Shown in pieces: positions 53,034 through 62,876 of a stretch of DNA of 64,000 nt. Source of the DNA: Paenibacillus sp. N3.4. GTDB taxonomy: Bacteria; Bacillota; Bacilli; Paenibacillales; NBRC-103111. The translations under genes were made by a program, and so were the position numbers. Positions within the stretch are counted from its first letter, which is position 1, and each line of letters begins with the position of its first letter. The stretch lies in the NCBI RefSeq assembly GCF_008017805.1, contig NZ_VRTT01000026.1, forward strand, positions 24,414 to 88,413, in the 5' to 3' direction. The notes under the pieces were generated by a model. That model was not told the origin of the DNA, made no database searches, and saw only the letters and a program-made list of their open reading frames with translations.

Positions 53034-55301
53034 TCACTTTTTCACTAAATTGAAATCATCAAATGCTGCCCAATTTCCTGCAAGAGCGTTGGAGAAAGCA
53101 CCGACTGTGACGGTCCCCGTTGTCACCGTAATATTATCAATGACAAGCTGCGTCCAAGTATTAGGAATAGAGGCTGCTCCGATGTCACTATAGAGGGGCG
53201 TTCCCCCATAATTGCTTACTTCTAATCGCACTGCACTTTGACCACCGCCTGAACGTACCCATACGGTTGCGCGATAGGTACCATTTGGCACGGAAACAGC
53301 TTGATACGCTGTTTGTTGATAAGCCGTGGAAGCATAATGAGTTAGTTTATAATTTCCAGTCCTAGGCGTACTCGTATCCACGCTTTGGGCGATTGCTTGA
53401 CCTGTAGGGTGCCAATCACTCCAATTCGTCAAACTTCCAGTCTCTAATCCCGGATTCAATAAAAGATTCGTAGATGTGAATTGAATCCCGTTCAAATTAA
53501 CACTGCCCTTATAAACAAGGTATACATCTTTAACACCGGATGCCCCGCTCAGCGTTGCACTATTTGTAACCCAGGTCTGCCATCCGCCCGTTGCTCCGAC
53601 GGAAATGGTACCCAGCAATGTACCCGTTGCGCTGCCAGTCCTAACCTCGATCGAAGTGCTTGTTGTTCCTCCATTCGCTACACGAGCTGTAATCCCGCTC
53701 AATCCGCTAAGATCGACATTTTTGTACATAATCCAGCTTCCATTGGTCGCGTTGCCAATATCCAAACCACCACCTGTATCCGAGGATGTTTCCGGTTTAA
53801 TGGAGTAAGCCTCATTGTAGGCAGAAGCTTTCAACGATTTGTCATTCTCAATAATCGTATTCGTGGTAGATTGTGTACCCAACCACTTAAAGGTAACCGC
53901 TGATTTGGCTGGAAGGGTATACGTAAAAGCTTGTTCACCCCATTTTACTTTAAACGTATTATTCGCACTCGTTTCGTTATAAGCGACTAACACTTTACTG
54001 CCATCCGGATTCTTCAAAGCAACATTGTGAATGCCTGAGGCATAACCGGTCGAAGCAATTCGAGCAGCGCCAGGGACCACGAATTTGCTTAAATGCCCCA
54101 TGGAATAATAGGACGGTCCATACGTTACAGCACCACTGCTTTGATCAATCGCGACAAGTCCCGTACATGTGGTACAGCCACCATTGGTTGGCCCGTAGTT
54201 CGTATCAAGAGCAATATTCCAAGCAATGAAGTTTTTAGACCAGTGGCGAAGGGATTTGGTTAAGTTTTTCATATCCACATCGAACTGACCCGTCGTTGTG
54301 TCTGTCCATATCCCGCCTGTACATTCTGTTTCATAAATATCTTTGGTTGGATAAAGATAATGCGTCGTTGACATGATGGTTGCTTCGCCGCCGTAACAGT
54401 GCCATGCTGTAGCCGGTGTATAGCTCGCTGCGGCAGTATCACTGTAATAAGCAGGTACAAAGTCAACATCCCAGTTATGATCAAATCCAAAAATTTTAAC
54501 ATTTTTACCGCTCAATGCAGGGCCTAGATTGTTTTTAACAAAATTAGCCTCTTCCTGCGCCGTCAAATACATCCCCGGATACGTATCCGATGCCCAGCGT
54601 GGTTCGTTTTGTGGAGAAACCGCATAGATCGGCACGCCTTTCGCTTTGTACGCATCAACAAAATTGACGAAATACGTAGCTAAATCACCATAATTAGCCG
54701 TGTTGAGCGTCGCCGTTGTACCACCAAGCATAGAATTGTTTGCTTTCATCCAACCTGGAGGGCTCCAAGGGGTAGCCATAATTTTCAGATTGGTATTCAA
54801 GCTAACGGCTTGCTGCAAAAGAGGAATGATATTCGTTTCATCATGTGCAATCGAAAATGTGGATGTCGCCGTGTCTTTTAAATTGTAATTGCCACTTGCG
54901 GAAAAATCGGATGCACCTATCGGTTGCCGCAGCCAGCTAATACCGATACCGCTCGTCGGGCTAAACAAATTCGTCATTAATGTATTTCGAGCAGTTGAGC
55001 TCAGTTTTTGGTTCATTAAGTAGGCGGAGGAATCCGTGATGGACGCTCCGAATCCATCCACAGTTTGAAAGGCAACATTCTCATCCACGTAAATGGTGTT
55101 TTCATCCGTACTTCGGTAGGGTGAAAAAGTGATGTTACTCTGTGCCGTTAATTTTTCGGTAAGCGTTTCATTCGTACGCCATACATTAACGGTTTCTCCG
55201 GCAGCCGATACCTGATTAGGCTGGATGAATAAGAATGAAGAAGCGAGCACGCCAGTAGTTAGGGTGAGTGATACAATCTGGTTTACTAAGTTTTTTTTCA
55301 C
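53034..55301 (-). CDS. Secreted GH30 glycoside hydrolase with C-terminal carbohydrate-binding modules
   Basis: This 755-residue protein has a Sec signal peptide (to about VSAA, residue 33). A GH30 TIM-barrel plus beta-domain follows: FQTVDGFGASITDSSAYLMN, acid/base Glu in SPQNEPRW (about residue 233) and nucleophile Glu in YETECTGG (about 326). Then come a CBM6-like module (KASAYNEAYSIKPETSSDTG, VYLVYKG) and a CBM4/9-like module (LLNPGLETGSLTNWSDWHPT). The catalytic part resembles GH30 glucosylceramidase/beta-1,6-glucanase-type enzymes; the substrate is uncertain. GTG 55301 has GGGAGGG upstream and directs a proper signal peptide. Confidence 0.92.
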   Translation of the reverse strand: MKKNLVNQIVSLTLTTGVLASSFLFIQPNQVSAAGETVNVWRTNETLTEKLTAQSNITFSPYRSTDENTIYVDENVAFQTVDGFGASITDSSAYLMNQKLSSTARNTLMTNLFSPTSGIGISWLRQPIGASDFSASGNYNLKDTATSTFSIAHDETNIIPLLQQAVSLNTNLKIMATPWSPPGWMKANNSMLGGTTATLNTANYGDLATYFVNFVDAYKAKGVPIYAVSPQNEPRWASDTYPGMYLTAQEEANFVKNNLGPALSGKNVKIFGFDHNWDVDFVPAYYSDTAAASYTPATAWHCYGGEATIMSTTHYLYPTKDIYETECTGGIWTDTTTGQFDVDMKNLTKSLRHWSKNFIAWNIALDTNYGPTNGGCTTCTGLVAIDQSSGAVTYGPSYYSMGHLSKFVVPGAARIASTGYASGIHNVALKNPDGSKVLVAYNETSANNTFKVKWGEQAFTYTLPAKSAVTFKWLGTQSTTNTIIENDKSLKASAYNEAYSIKPETSSDTGGGLDIGNATNGSWIMYKNVDLSGLSGITARVANGGTTSTSIEVRTGSATGTLLGTISVGATGGWQTWVTNSATLSGASGVKDVYLVYKGSVNLNGIQFTSTNLLLNPGLETGSLTNWSDWHPTGQAIAQSVDTSTPRTGNYKLTHYASTAYQQTAYQAVSVPNGTYRATVWVRSGGGQSAVRLEVSNYGGTPLYSDIGAASIPNTWTQLVIDNITVTTGTVTVGAFSNALAGNWAAFDDFNLVKK

Positions 55302-55342
55302 TGATCGTCCCTCCCTAGCATAAGTGGTAAAATAAGGACTTG

Positions 55343-56884
55343 TTATTTGTTTGTTTTTTGCTTCCATGCATCCAACTGCTTCTGAACTTCCGCAACCACT
55401 TTGTCAATTCCGGCTTTTTTGCGTTGTTCAATGTATTGCGCTAGTTTCTGATCTGAGCTTATGGCGCCTGTATTAAGAGCTGGACCATACTCATCATTCA
55501 CAGCTTGAATATTCGCAATTTCACTTTGAACAGGCCCTGGATCAAAGGTAAACCCAAGGATTGGTGAAGATTTCGCTTCACTATTTTCCTTTAGCGTCAG
55601 ATCACGGACTTCTTGATTTTGACCTTGTTGCATATCAGCGAGAAACCCATTGCCAAATACCCAGGTTTGGTTTGGATTATATCCGCTGTTATCTGTTAAC
55701 TTAATGGTATTTGCGGATAGACGTGTATAATGCTTGCCTTCAATGCCGTAAGAAACTAAATTTAACAGCTCTTTGTTTGTATTCAGCAGGTTGAGGAACA
55801 TAAGTGCACGCTCAGGGTTCGCTGAAGTCTTGCTTATCGCCTGCATGGACTGAATGATTGTATTTGTACCCACGAATGGATCGGACGTAGGTATAATGAC
55901 GATATCTTGGCCGCCTGAGGCATTTTTCTCTTCTATTTCTCTTCCTGGTTTCAATACGTTATGGAAAGTAACGGCAAGCTGTCCTGCTTTCTTGCGATCA
56001 TCAAGCGCTTTGACCGTAGGCGCATCTTTATTGATTAATCCTTTTTTGTACCAGCTGTTCATGAGATCCAAGTATTCCTTGTATTCCGGTGATTGAATGA
56101 TATCGATGACTTTGGTCTTCGCATCATCGCGATAAATACCGACAATCGCTTCATTCGAGATGTATTCTAAATTGTTATAGGTCGTTTCCATATTTTGAAA
56201 GTTGCCAAGGCGCGTCATCGCAAATGGGATAATATCAGGTTCATTTGCCTTAATTTTCTCTAAGAAGGGTTCAATATCTTTGATTTTCTTGATTTTACTT
56301 GCATCAAGCCCATACTTATCAGCAAACCGCTTCTGAATGAGGAAGCCTTCTTTGTTCGTAATCGTTTGATAGTTAAGAATACTATAAGTCTTACCATCTA
56401 CCTTTAAAGCTTCCCAAACGAGATCGGGCATACTCTTTTTCAATTCAGGAGCCACTTTCGGCAACAGATCATCAATTTGAGCGAAGGCTCCACGACGAGC
56501 GTTTTGAGCATAGTTAAACATCCAAAATGACGTCCAAGCAATATCAAAATTTTCATTCGCAGCGACCATAGTATTGAGCTTCTGCTCATAGCTGCCGCCG
56601 TCTGTCGGCATTAGTTTAATTTCTGCATTTATCTTGGCCGTAGTGATCTTATTAATCGCATCCTCGACAGCTTTGGTATCCGGTTGCACACTCCATTGCG
56701 GGTAATACCACGTAAGCTTGACCGGTTTAAGGGCGCTGCTGGTTGCCTTGCTATCAGCTGCTGGTGTGGCTGTATGACCTGGGTTACCCGACTTTCCATT
56801 GTCTCCTCCGCATGCAGACAAGATCAATGACGTACCCATCAACACGGTTGCCCCGAGTTGAATTCCCTTTTTTTTCTTAAACAT
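55343..56884 (-). CDS. Lipoprotein sugar-binding protein of an ABC importer
   Basis: This 513-residue extracellular solute-binding protein has a lipobox LILSACGG (Cys about residue 26) after a short signal. The body has LKPVKLTWYYPQWSVQPDTK and the long C-terminal lobe of the LplA-like family, which binds oligosaccharides. It precedes the secreted GH30 and follows the two permeases in the operon. It would capture the oligosaccharides released by that enzyme. A cre-like word GGAAAGCGATTATT lies upstream at 56910-56923. Confidence 0.93.
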   Translation of the reverse strand: MFKKKKGIQLGATVLMGTSLILSACGGDNGKSGNPGHTATPAADSKATSSALKPVKLTWYYPQWSVQPDTKAVEDAINKITTAKINAEIKLMPTDGGSYEQKLNTMVAANENFDIAWTSFWMFNYAQNARRGAFAQIDDLLPKVAPELKKSMPDLVWEALKVDGKTYSILNYQTITNKEGFLIQKRFADKYGLDASKIKKIKDIEPFLEKIKANEPDIIPFAMTRLGNFQNMETTYNNLEYISNEAIVGIYRDDAKTKVIDIIQSPEYKEYLDLMNSWYKKGLINKDAPTVKALDDRKKAGQLAVTFHNVLKPGREIEEKNASGGQDIVIIPTSDPFVGTNTIIQSMQAISKTSANPERALMFLNLLNTNKELLNLVSYGIEGKHYTRLSANTIKLTDNSGYNPNQTWVFGNGFLADMQQGQNQEVRDLTLKENSEAKSSPILGFTFDPGPVQSEIANIQAVNDEYGPALNTGAISSDQKLAQYIEQRKKAGIDKVVAEVQKQLDAWKQKTNK

Positions 56885-56973
56885 TGAACAGACCTCCTAA
56901 TGAATTGTATGGAAAGCGATTATTGAGAGCGTGATCATGCGGCAATAACCGTTTGCTCCTGTTGTTTATTCGC

Positions 56974-57861
56974 TTACTCCTTTAATGAACCAACGGTAAG
57001 ACCTTTCACAAAGTAGCGTTGAAAGAACGGAAATATAAACAGCATGGGACCCGCCCCTAGAACAGCCAAAGCCATCCTGGTGGTCAAGCTCGGAAATTGT
57101 GATATATTTACATTTCCACTTAAATATTGCGAATTAGCTGCGTAGAACTCAATAGTATTCATGGTTCGGTACAACAATAGCTGTAAAGGCACAAGCTTCT
57201 CTTTATCGATAAACAAGAGCCCCAACCACCAATCGTTCCAGTAGACAAAAGAAATAAATAAGCCAACGGTAGCCAAGGCTGGTGTGGAAAGCGGCAGCAC
57301 GATCGTAAAGAAGGTTCGATACTCACTTGCTCCATCCATTTTGGCCGATTCAATAATTTCTGTCGGCAGTCTATCCAGGAAGCCCTTCATGATCATGACA
57401 TAAAAGGGATTGATGAGATAGGGAAGAATCAATACCCAGATGGTATCCTTCATATGTAGATATTTCACGATCATAATGTAGAAAGGAACTAAACCGCCAT
57501 TAAACAGCATCGTGAACACCACGAGAAACGTCGTTGCATTGCGATACGGATAATCTTTACGAGACATGGTATACGCAACCATGGCGGTGAAGAGCAAGCT
57601 AACTAATGTACCGCCGATCGTAACCACAATCGTGATCATATACGCGTTAAGGAGAACACCAGGATGTTGAAAAACAACTTGATACCCTTTTAGACTAAAG
57701 TGATCCGGGATAAATCGATAGCCGTATTTCACTACACCATTTTCATCTGACAAGGAAACGGCTATCACTAACAATAACGGGAGCAGCATAGCAAGAGACA
57801 CAAGTCCAAATAATACGTGCACGGCGCTGTGAGCAATGGACTCCTTCTTCTTTAAATTCAT
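56974..57861 (-). CDS. Carbohydrate ABC transporter permease (LplC-like)
   Basis: This 295-residue protein has six membrane helices and the EAA-type loop ESAKMDGASEYRTFFTIVLP before the fifth helix. It starts MNLKKKESIAHSAVHVLFGL and ends FQRYFVKGLTVGSLKE, a usual LplC end. ATG 57861 has AAGGAG upstream. It forms the channel with the neighbouring permease. No ATPase gene is in the locus, so a shared MsmX-type ATPase is likely. Confidence 0.94.
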   Translation of the reverse strand: MNLKKKESIAHSAVHVLFGLVSLAMLLPLLLVIAVSLSDENGVVKYGYRFIPDHFSLKGYQVVFQHPGVLLNAYMITIVVTIGGTLVSLLFTAMVAYTMSRKDYPYRNATTFLVVFTMLFNGGLVPFYIMIVKYLHMKDTIWVLILPYLINPFYVMIMKGFLDRLPTEIIESAKMDGASEYRTFFTIVLPLSTPALATVGLFISFVYWNDWWLGLLFIDKEKLVPLQLLLYRTMNTIEFYAANSQYLSGNVNISQFPSLTTRMALAVLGAGPMLFIFPFFQRYFVKGLTVGSLKE

Positions 57862-57872
57862 AGTAACGCTCC

Positions 57873-58811
57873 TTACCATAATGCATTGTCCGAATTGATT
57901 TTCTTGATAATCCAGTTAGACAGAACGACAAGTATGAAGCCGACTACCGATTGATACAGCCCAACTGCGGCAGACATCCCTACATCCCCGATCGTACGCA
58001 AAGCCCGAAATACATACGTATCGATAACATCCGTTGTCGAATATAAGAAGCTGGCGTTATTCGGTATAAAATAGAACAAGCCGAAGTCTGCACGGAATAT
58101 ACCACCAATAGCCACAATGAACAAAACAATGATCAAAGGTGTCAGTAATGGCAGCGTAATGGTACGAATCATCTGAAACTTGTTGGCTCCATCGATCTTA
58201 GCCGCTTCATAATACGTAGGGCTGATACCAATGATGCCTGCAAAATAGACAAGCGTCGAGAAGCCGACTGTTTTCCATAAATTAACGGCGTTCAGAATGT
58301 AAGGCCAACGACTGGCTGCCTGGTACCAATTCACCGGCTCCACACCGAAAAACGTCCAGACTTGATGGAGTAACCCTCGGTCTTGCTCCAAAAAGGCAAG
58401 TGCGATATACCCAACAACGACCCATGAAAGGAAGTAGGGAAGGAATAGTGCAGTTTGATAAATTTTAACAGCTCTACTGGACAATTCATTTAACAGTACG
58501 GCCAAAATTAACGCACATACCATTGTAATCGCGATAAAACCAAGATTGTAGAGCACGGTGTTGCGTGTAATTCGCCAAGCATTATCCGATACGAAGAAGA
58601 AGCGAAAATTATCGAATCCATTCCACGGACTTCCGAATATCCCGCCGTCAAAGCGAAACTTCTTAAATGCGACGATTAATCCGATTAGAGGCAAGTAATT
58701 AAAGATAAGTTTGAAAATGAGAGCTGGTAAGCTAAGAATAAACAACTCTTTATTTTGCTTGAAGCGCTTCCATCTCCCTGTTGATCCCTTCCGTATGGCC
58801 TGATCTTTCAT
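57873..58811 (-). CDS. Carbohydrate ABC transporter permease (LplB-like)
   Basis: This 312-residue protein has six helices, with the conserved YEAAKIDGANKFQMIRTITL loop that contacts the ATPase. The N-terminal LPLIGLIVAFKKFRFDGGIF matches LplB/UgpA-like permeases. ATG 58811 is favoured over ATG 58817, which touches the GGGGGTGA ribosome binding site. First gene of the operon permease-permease-binding protein-GH30. Confidence 0.94.
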   Translation of the reverse strand: MKDQAIRKGSTGRWKRFKQNKELFILSLPALIFKLIFNYLPLIGLIVAFKKFRFDGGIFGSPWNGFDNFRFFFVSDNAWRITRNTVLYNLGFIAITMVCALILAVLLNELSSRAVKIYQTALFLPYFLSWVVVGYIALAFLEQDRGLLHQVWTFFGVEPVNWYQAASRWPYILNAVNLWKTVGFSTLVYFAGIIGISPTYYEAAKIDGANKFQMIRTITLPLLTPLIIVLFIVAIGGIFRADFGLFYFIPNNASFLYSTTDVIDTYVFRALRTIGDVGMSAAVGLYQSVVGFILVVLSNWIIKKINSDNALW

Positions 58812-58985
58812 TTGCATTCACCCCCTCTGGTTGACTTGATTGCTTGCGATTTCATAAGCTCATCTTGTCAGAAATGACGGGGTTTATCTACTCAACAAAT
58901 TGCACTTTACTCCATTGTGTAGTCAAATTCGCGTACATTCCTCTTCATCCCAAGGCGGTTACCCAAATAAACGACTTATATTTCG

Positions 58986-59032
58986 AAAAAGGCCCTGAAT
59001 CTCAACTTCTGTTGGGTATCCAGGACCTTTTT
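58986..59032 (-). terminator. Terminator after the AraC-type regulator
   Basis: AAAAAGG...CCTGAATC pairs with GGTATCCAGGACCTTTTT, followed by T residues on both strands. It separates the regulator from the ABC operon. Confidence 0.75.
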
Positions 59033-59035
59033 ATT

Positions 59036-61381
59036 TCAAATTTTGTCTGTTCCCATGACTTTTCTTAATCTGTAATCTTTCGGTGTAGTGCCATATTCCG
59101 CCTTAAAAAGCTTGAAGAAATAGCTCTGAGAACGGTAACCCACACGCTCCATGACTTCCGTAATGCTGATATCTTTAGCTTCTAGTAACACTAAGGCATT
59201 ATTCAGTCGTATTTGATTGATATACTCCGTTACCGCTGTTCCTGTTCCTTGTTTAAATACGCGACCAATATAGGCGGAGGACATTTTCAATAATTGCGCA
59301 ATGGTTTGCAAGCTGAAATCAGGATCATTACAATTCTCAGCGATAATCTCTTTCATAGTATGGCACAGAATTTCTGTCTTATCGTTCTCGCCTGGATTGG
59401 TCTCACGGGTTAGCTGTGCCGTCAGGGCATGGAACAACCCCTCAATCTCCCCTACCGTTTCTTGTCCCAGCACTTTTTTATAAAATTGCCTGAGGTCGAT
59501 AGCAATCGGTCTTGATCGATTCTCATTCATCTCACTGATGGTTTTCGTGACCGTAACCGTCATATGCAAAATGGCGTGCATGAATTGAGTATAGGTTAGC
59601 GATATCGCATAAATAAAGAATTGATGGAAGTTCTTCATTAATTCATCACTATTTCCCCTACGCAAATGCTCGATGATCTGTTTCTCAATCAGTGTAGCCT
59701 GATAAAGATCCTCATGGCGCTCATTCACCTTTACGCGTTCGGGTGATAGAAGGGTGGAATGACCGAATATCATGCGGTACTTGATGAGTTCTTGCGCTTC
59801 ACTATAGGCCTCGGCAATCTGCAAATAATGATCAAAGGGCGCTGCATAAGATATCGTTGTAGAAAGCTGGTAATATCGCAGAATGACCTGCTGAATTTCC
59901 TTCAATGACGCTTCGAAAGCAGGGAGCGAGAAGGAATCCTTATCCAGAAGAGATGCTAGAAAGACGAAATGATTTTCCCCCATCTCAATCCAAATGAGCT
60001 TACACCAAGGGGAAAGCAATTCCTCTGCAATGTTTCCAAGGGCAAAACGATATATTTTTTGGTCATCCGCACTGGCATGCAGCATTCTAGTCTCAAAATC
60101 ATCGATTTGGCACACGCCGATCATAAAGGGGCCATCCGCATCGATCGCAAGATCATGTTCGGTTAGTAAATGAAGGAATTCATCCTTGGTCAGGCTTCCA
60201 CTCTTGGTGAGGAGATTGCGTATATGAAACCCTTCCACAATTTGTCGATTCCTGGCGTGTTGAATTTCTGCTGTATTGGTCTTATCGATCATAGAGGCGT
60301 AGACGTCTGAGAGATAGGACCATTCATCCTTTTCTTTCATAAGCTTAGGTCCTGCTGGGAGTGTCCCTTTCAGCTGCATGATCATTCTTTCAACAGGTCT
60401 ATATAACTGTCTAGAAATGATGTAAGCAATGACTGCGGATAATAAAAGGAACAATACCGTCGAAATCACCAGCATATTTCGAATACCTTTCAGTTCGCTT
60501 AAGGTATAATGGTAGGATTGTATACTAACAGCCTTCCATTGATACATACCAAATGACATGACCGTCACAATTGATTTGTTATTGCCTTTGCCATAAGTGA
60601 AAGATTCAAAATCAGCATGACTAGCCTTTATCCGCGCAACAACATCTGCCGGCAAAAAATTCGCAGAGCGATTCTCACTTGTATACAAATTTCCCTGTCC
60701 ATCCATAAGCAGAACAGAACTACTCTTGTCATAAGCCAAATCATTGATCACTTTAATATTATTAAATAACCATTCGGGGTTCACATTTAGGATCAGTGTA
60801 CTTTGTTTCAAAGTCGTCTTTTCCACATCGCCGTTCATCACATAGGAGAAAAAATCAACAGCAGTCATAGAATCATTCGATATTTTAAAAGGAATTAATT
60901 GCATCTTGTGTAGATTCTGCTGGTTCTCTAGTTGCTGAATTTGCTGTTCGAACCGCCCAATCTCCCCATGCAAATTATCTTGAAATTTCCTATTTGTCGA
61001 TAAGTAAGTATGCGTATAATTGTTATACAAGATAATCGAATGCAAATAGGTCGAGGAGTCCACTAGCTTATCAAGTTTGGCCAATTTGTTCGAAATTGTC
61101 TCATAGCTAAAAGTTTTACTATATAGAATAGGGATGACTTCGTTATCAAAATAAAGAGACATCATTAAATTTTTTAAAATTTCATCCATATACTCGACAT
61201 TATATTTGACTTGGGCGAGCACTTTGCGGTTCGCTTCTGTCTGAATGTGAAGCGTTGAGCTTTTCATTTTCAAATACAAGGTTGATGCAAAAACACAAAG
61301 AATAACAACGATAAAGACGGTCAAGGATAATAAAATACGCTGCAAATATTTACGGGAACGAATTTTAGCCCACATCCTCAT
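59036..61381 (-). CDS. Membrane-anchored AraC-family regulator with extracellular sensor
   Basis: This 781-residue protein has a first membrane helix (about residues 14-38, LLSLTVFIVVILCVFASTLY), an extracellular dCache-like region of about 250 residues and a second helix (about 285-310, MLVISTVLFLLLSAVIAYII). A cytoplasmic linker follows and it ends in an AraC double helix-turn-helix (DFSLQTIAQLLKMSSAYIGR; ISITEVMERVGYRSQSYFFK). This type senses extracellular sugar and controls adjacent ABC/glycosidase genes. ATG 61381 has AAGGAG 5-6 bp upstream. Confidence 0.92.
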   Translation of the reverse strand: MRMWAKIRSRKYLQRILLSLTVFIVVILCVFASTLYLKMKSSTLHIQTEANRKVLAQVKYNVEYMDEILKNLMMSLYFDNEVIPILYSKTFSYETISNKLAKLDKLVDSSTYLHSIILYNNYTHTYLSTNRKFQDNLHGEIGRFEQQIQQLENQQNLHKMQLIPFKISNDSMTAVDFFSYVMNGDVEKTTLKQSTLILNVNPEWLFNNIKVINDLAYDKSSSVLLMDGQGNLYTSENRSANFLPADVVARIKASHADFESFTYGKGNNKSIVTVMSFGMYQWKAVSIQSYHYTLSELKGIRNMLVISTVLFLLLSAVIAYIISRQLYRPVERMIMQLKGTLPAGPKLMKEKDEWSYLSDVYASMIDKTNTAEIQHARNRQIVEGFHIRNLLTKSGSLTKDEFLHLLTEHDLAIDADGPFMIGVCQIDDFETRMLHASADDQKIYRFALGNIAEELLSPWCKLIWIEMGENHFVFLASLLDKDSFSLPAFEASLKEIQQVILRYYQLSTTISYAAPFDHYLQIAEAYSEAQELIKYRMIFGHSTLLSPERVKVNERHEDLYQATLIEKQIIEHLRRGNSDELMKNFHQFFIYAISLTYTQFMHAILHMTVTVTKTISEMNENRSRPIAIDLRQFYKKVLGQETVGEIEGLFHALTAQLTRETNPGENDKTEILCHTMKEIIAENCNDPDFSLQTIAQLLKMSSAYIGRVFKQGTGTAVTEYINQIRLNNALVLLEAKDISITEVMERVGYRSQSYFFKLFKAEYGTTPKDYRLRKVMGTDKI

Positions 61382-61425
61382 TCTGACTCCTTTTGAACGA
61401 TTCTTACGTTCGGTCATGAACAACA

Positions 61426-61455
61426 AAGGACTGTCCCATGAATGGGACAGTCCTT
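61426..61455 (-). terminator. Terminator between the second GH30 gene and the AraC gene
   Basis: AAGGACTGTCCCAT (61426-61439) and ATGGGACAGTCCTT (61442-61455) form a perfect 14-bp stem with a 2-base gap; on the minus strand TTTGTTGTT follows. Confidence 0.8.
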
Positions 61456-61478
61456 ATTCAATCGAGATTTGATACGAA

Positions 61479-62744
61479 TCAAGAACGTTGCCAGCGGAAA
61501 GTTGCTACCGTTTTCGGAGGAAGCTCGGCATGAATTTGTTCCCGATCAGCAACAATTCGGAAGGGCTGATCCTCATCTGTCTGGTTAATGACAACAACAA
61601 CTATGGTATCATCAGGGTTTAGAAAAGCAACATTCGTTACAGTATCTGCAGATCCATAATTGCTTTCAACTCTTCGTGCCCCCCGTTGGATGAATTTAGA
61701 GAATTGCCCGGTCAGGAAAAACTCCGGAGTCATCCAGTACTCATCTCGATGGTTGGCATCTTGAACAATTAAAGTCGGGTCGGGGATCCCAACCCATTGA
61801 TGGCTACCGATTGTGCTATCTAGCATAGTCACCCAAGCATTATAACTAGAAGCCCAATTGCGAAAATATTGCGCAATTCGGTCTGCTGCAGAGACTCCCC
61901 AAATCGAACGTTCCGTCATATGAATGGTCTTACCCGGATATGCACCCTTAATTTCCGACATCAGGGTTGGTTCTCCATCATAATCATGAAAAGCGATCCC
62001 ATCCGTAACTTCATAGCCCTTTTCATCATTAAGAATGGGACAAACGTACATCCAACCATCACTGAAATTATGATCGAAGATCCAAATTTTAGTTTGAAGC
62101 TGGTAGGCATCCAACTCTTTTTTGAGTGCAATTGCCAATTCCCTTTGACGCTCGGGACTCATATAACAACTTGGATAATCGATTTCAAGTAAAGGCTCAT
62201 TTTGAAGCGTAATGGCATATAGTTCAATGCCCTGCTCTTGGTAAGCTTGAATCGCTTTACGATAATATTGAGCGAGAGCGTCCGTATACGCCTGGCCTTC
62301 CTTCAGCTGCCCTTTCTTCAAGCTTCCAGAGGTTTTCATCCAGGCAGGCGGAGACCATGGAGAAGCAAATATCTGTATATCAGGTGCTATTTCTAGCATT
62401 CGATTCAGCGTTTTTACAATCCCCAAATCAATATCCTTTTGTATCGAAAAGCGCTCTAGAGGAAAATCCGTCTCGCCCTCGTCCAGATCATTGTAGGAAT
62501 AAAAGGTCTGCGCCGTGAAATCCGATGTGCCCAATGTAATTCGCATAAAATTAAATCCAACTCCGTTGCTGGAATCGAGCAACCAAGTGTAGATCTCATC
62601 TTGCTTTGCTTCCGACATCTGGGACAAATTATAGATCGTGCTTTCTTCTACCGAAGTACCCATACCAACAATTTCTTGAAACGAGATCTCAGGAAATACG
62701 GTAATCGTTGGGATATCAATCGGGCTAGGAGCAGTGATAGTCAA
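61479..62744 (-). CDS. GH30 glycoside hydrolase, apparently cytoplasmic; 5' end frameshifted
   Basis: This 421-residue GH30 core has FQEIVGMGTSVEESTIYNL, acid/base Glu183 in LQNEPLL and nucleophile Glu278 in HMTERS, and no signal peptide or extra modules. It is likely to split imported oligosaccharides. The listed start (TTG 62744) has no ribosome binding site. Coding character continues upstream in the same frame (KKAEVWWSSEKNPRDRSWFH, then FPINYTLEARENL). An ATG at 62876 with GAGGAGAG is in another frame. One extra base in the run of seven A residues (62857-62863) would join them and add about 44 residues. Confidence 0.9.
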   Translation of the reverse strand: MTITAPSPIDIPTITVFPEISFQEIVGMGTSVEESTIYNLSQMSEAKQDEIYTWLLDSSNGVGFNFMRITLGTSDFTAQTFYSYNDLDEGETDFPLERFSIQKDIDLGIVKTLNRMLEIAPDIQIFASPWSPPAWMKTSGSLKKGQLKEGQAYTDALAQYYRKAIQAYQEQGIELYAITLQNEPLLEIDYPSCYMSPERQRELAIALKKELDAYQLQTKIWIFDHNFSDGWMYVCPILNDEKGYEVTDGIAFHDYDGEPTLMSEIKGAYPGKTIHMTERSIWGVSAADRIAQYFRNWASSYNAWVTMLDSTIGSHQWVGIPDPTLIVQDANHRDEYWMTPEFFLTGQFSKFIQRGARRVESNYGSADTVTNVAFLNPDDTIVVVVINQTDEDQPFRIVADREQIHAELPPKTVATFRWQRS

Positions 62745-62876
62745 ATTCTCCCTTGCTTCAAGTGTATAATTGATTGGAAATGAGTGATGAAACCAAGATC
62801 GATCTCTTGGATTTTTCTCAGAGCTCCACCAAACCTCAGCTTTTTTGTGTTCTTGTTTTTTTGAATAGGTGTCATA

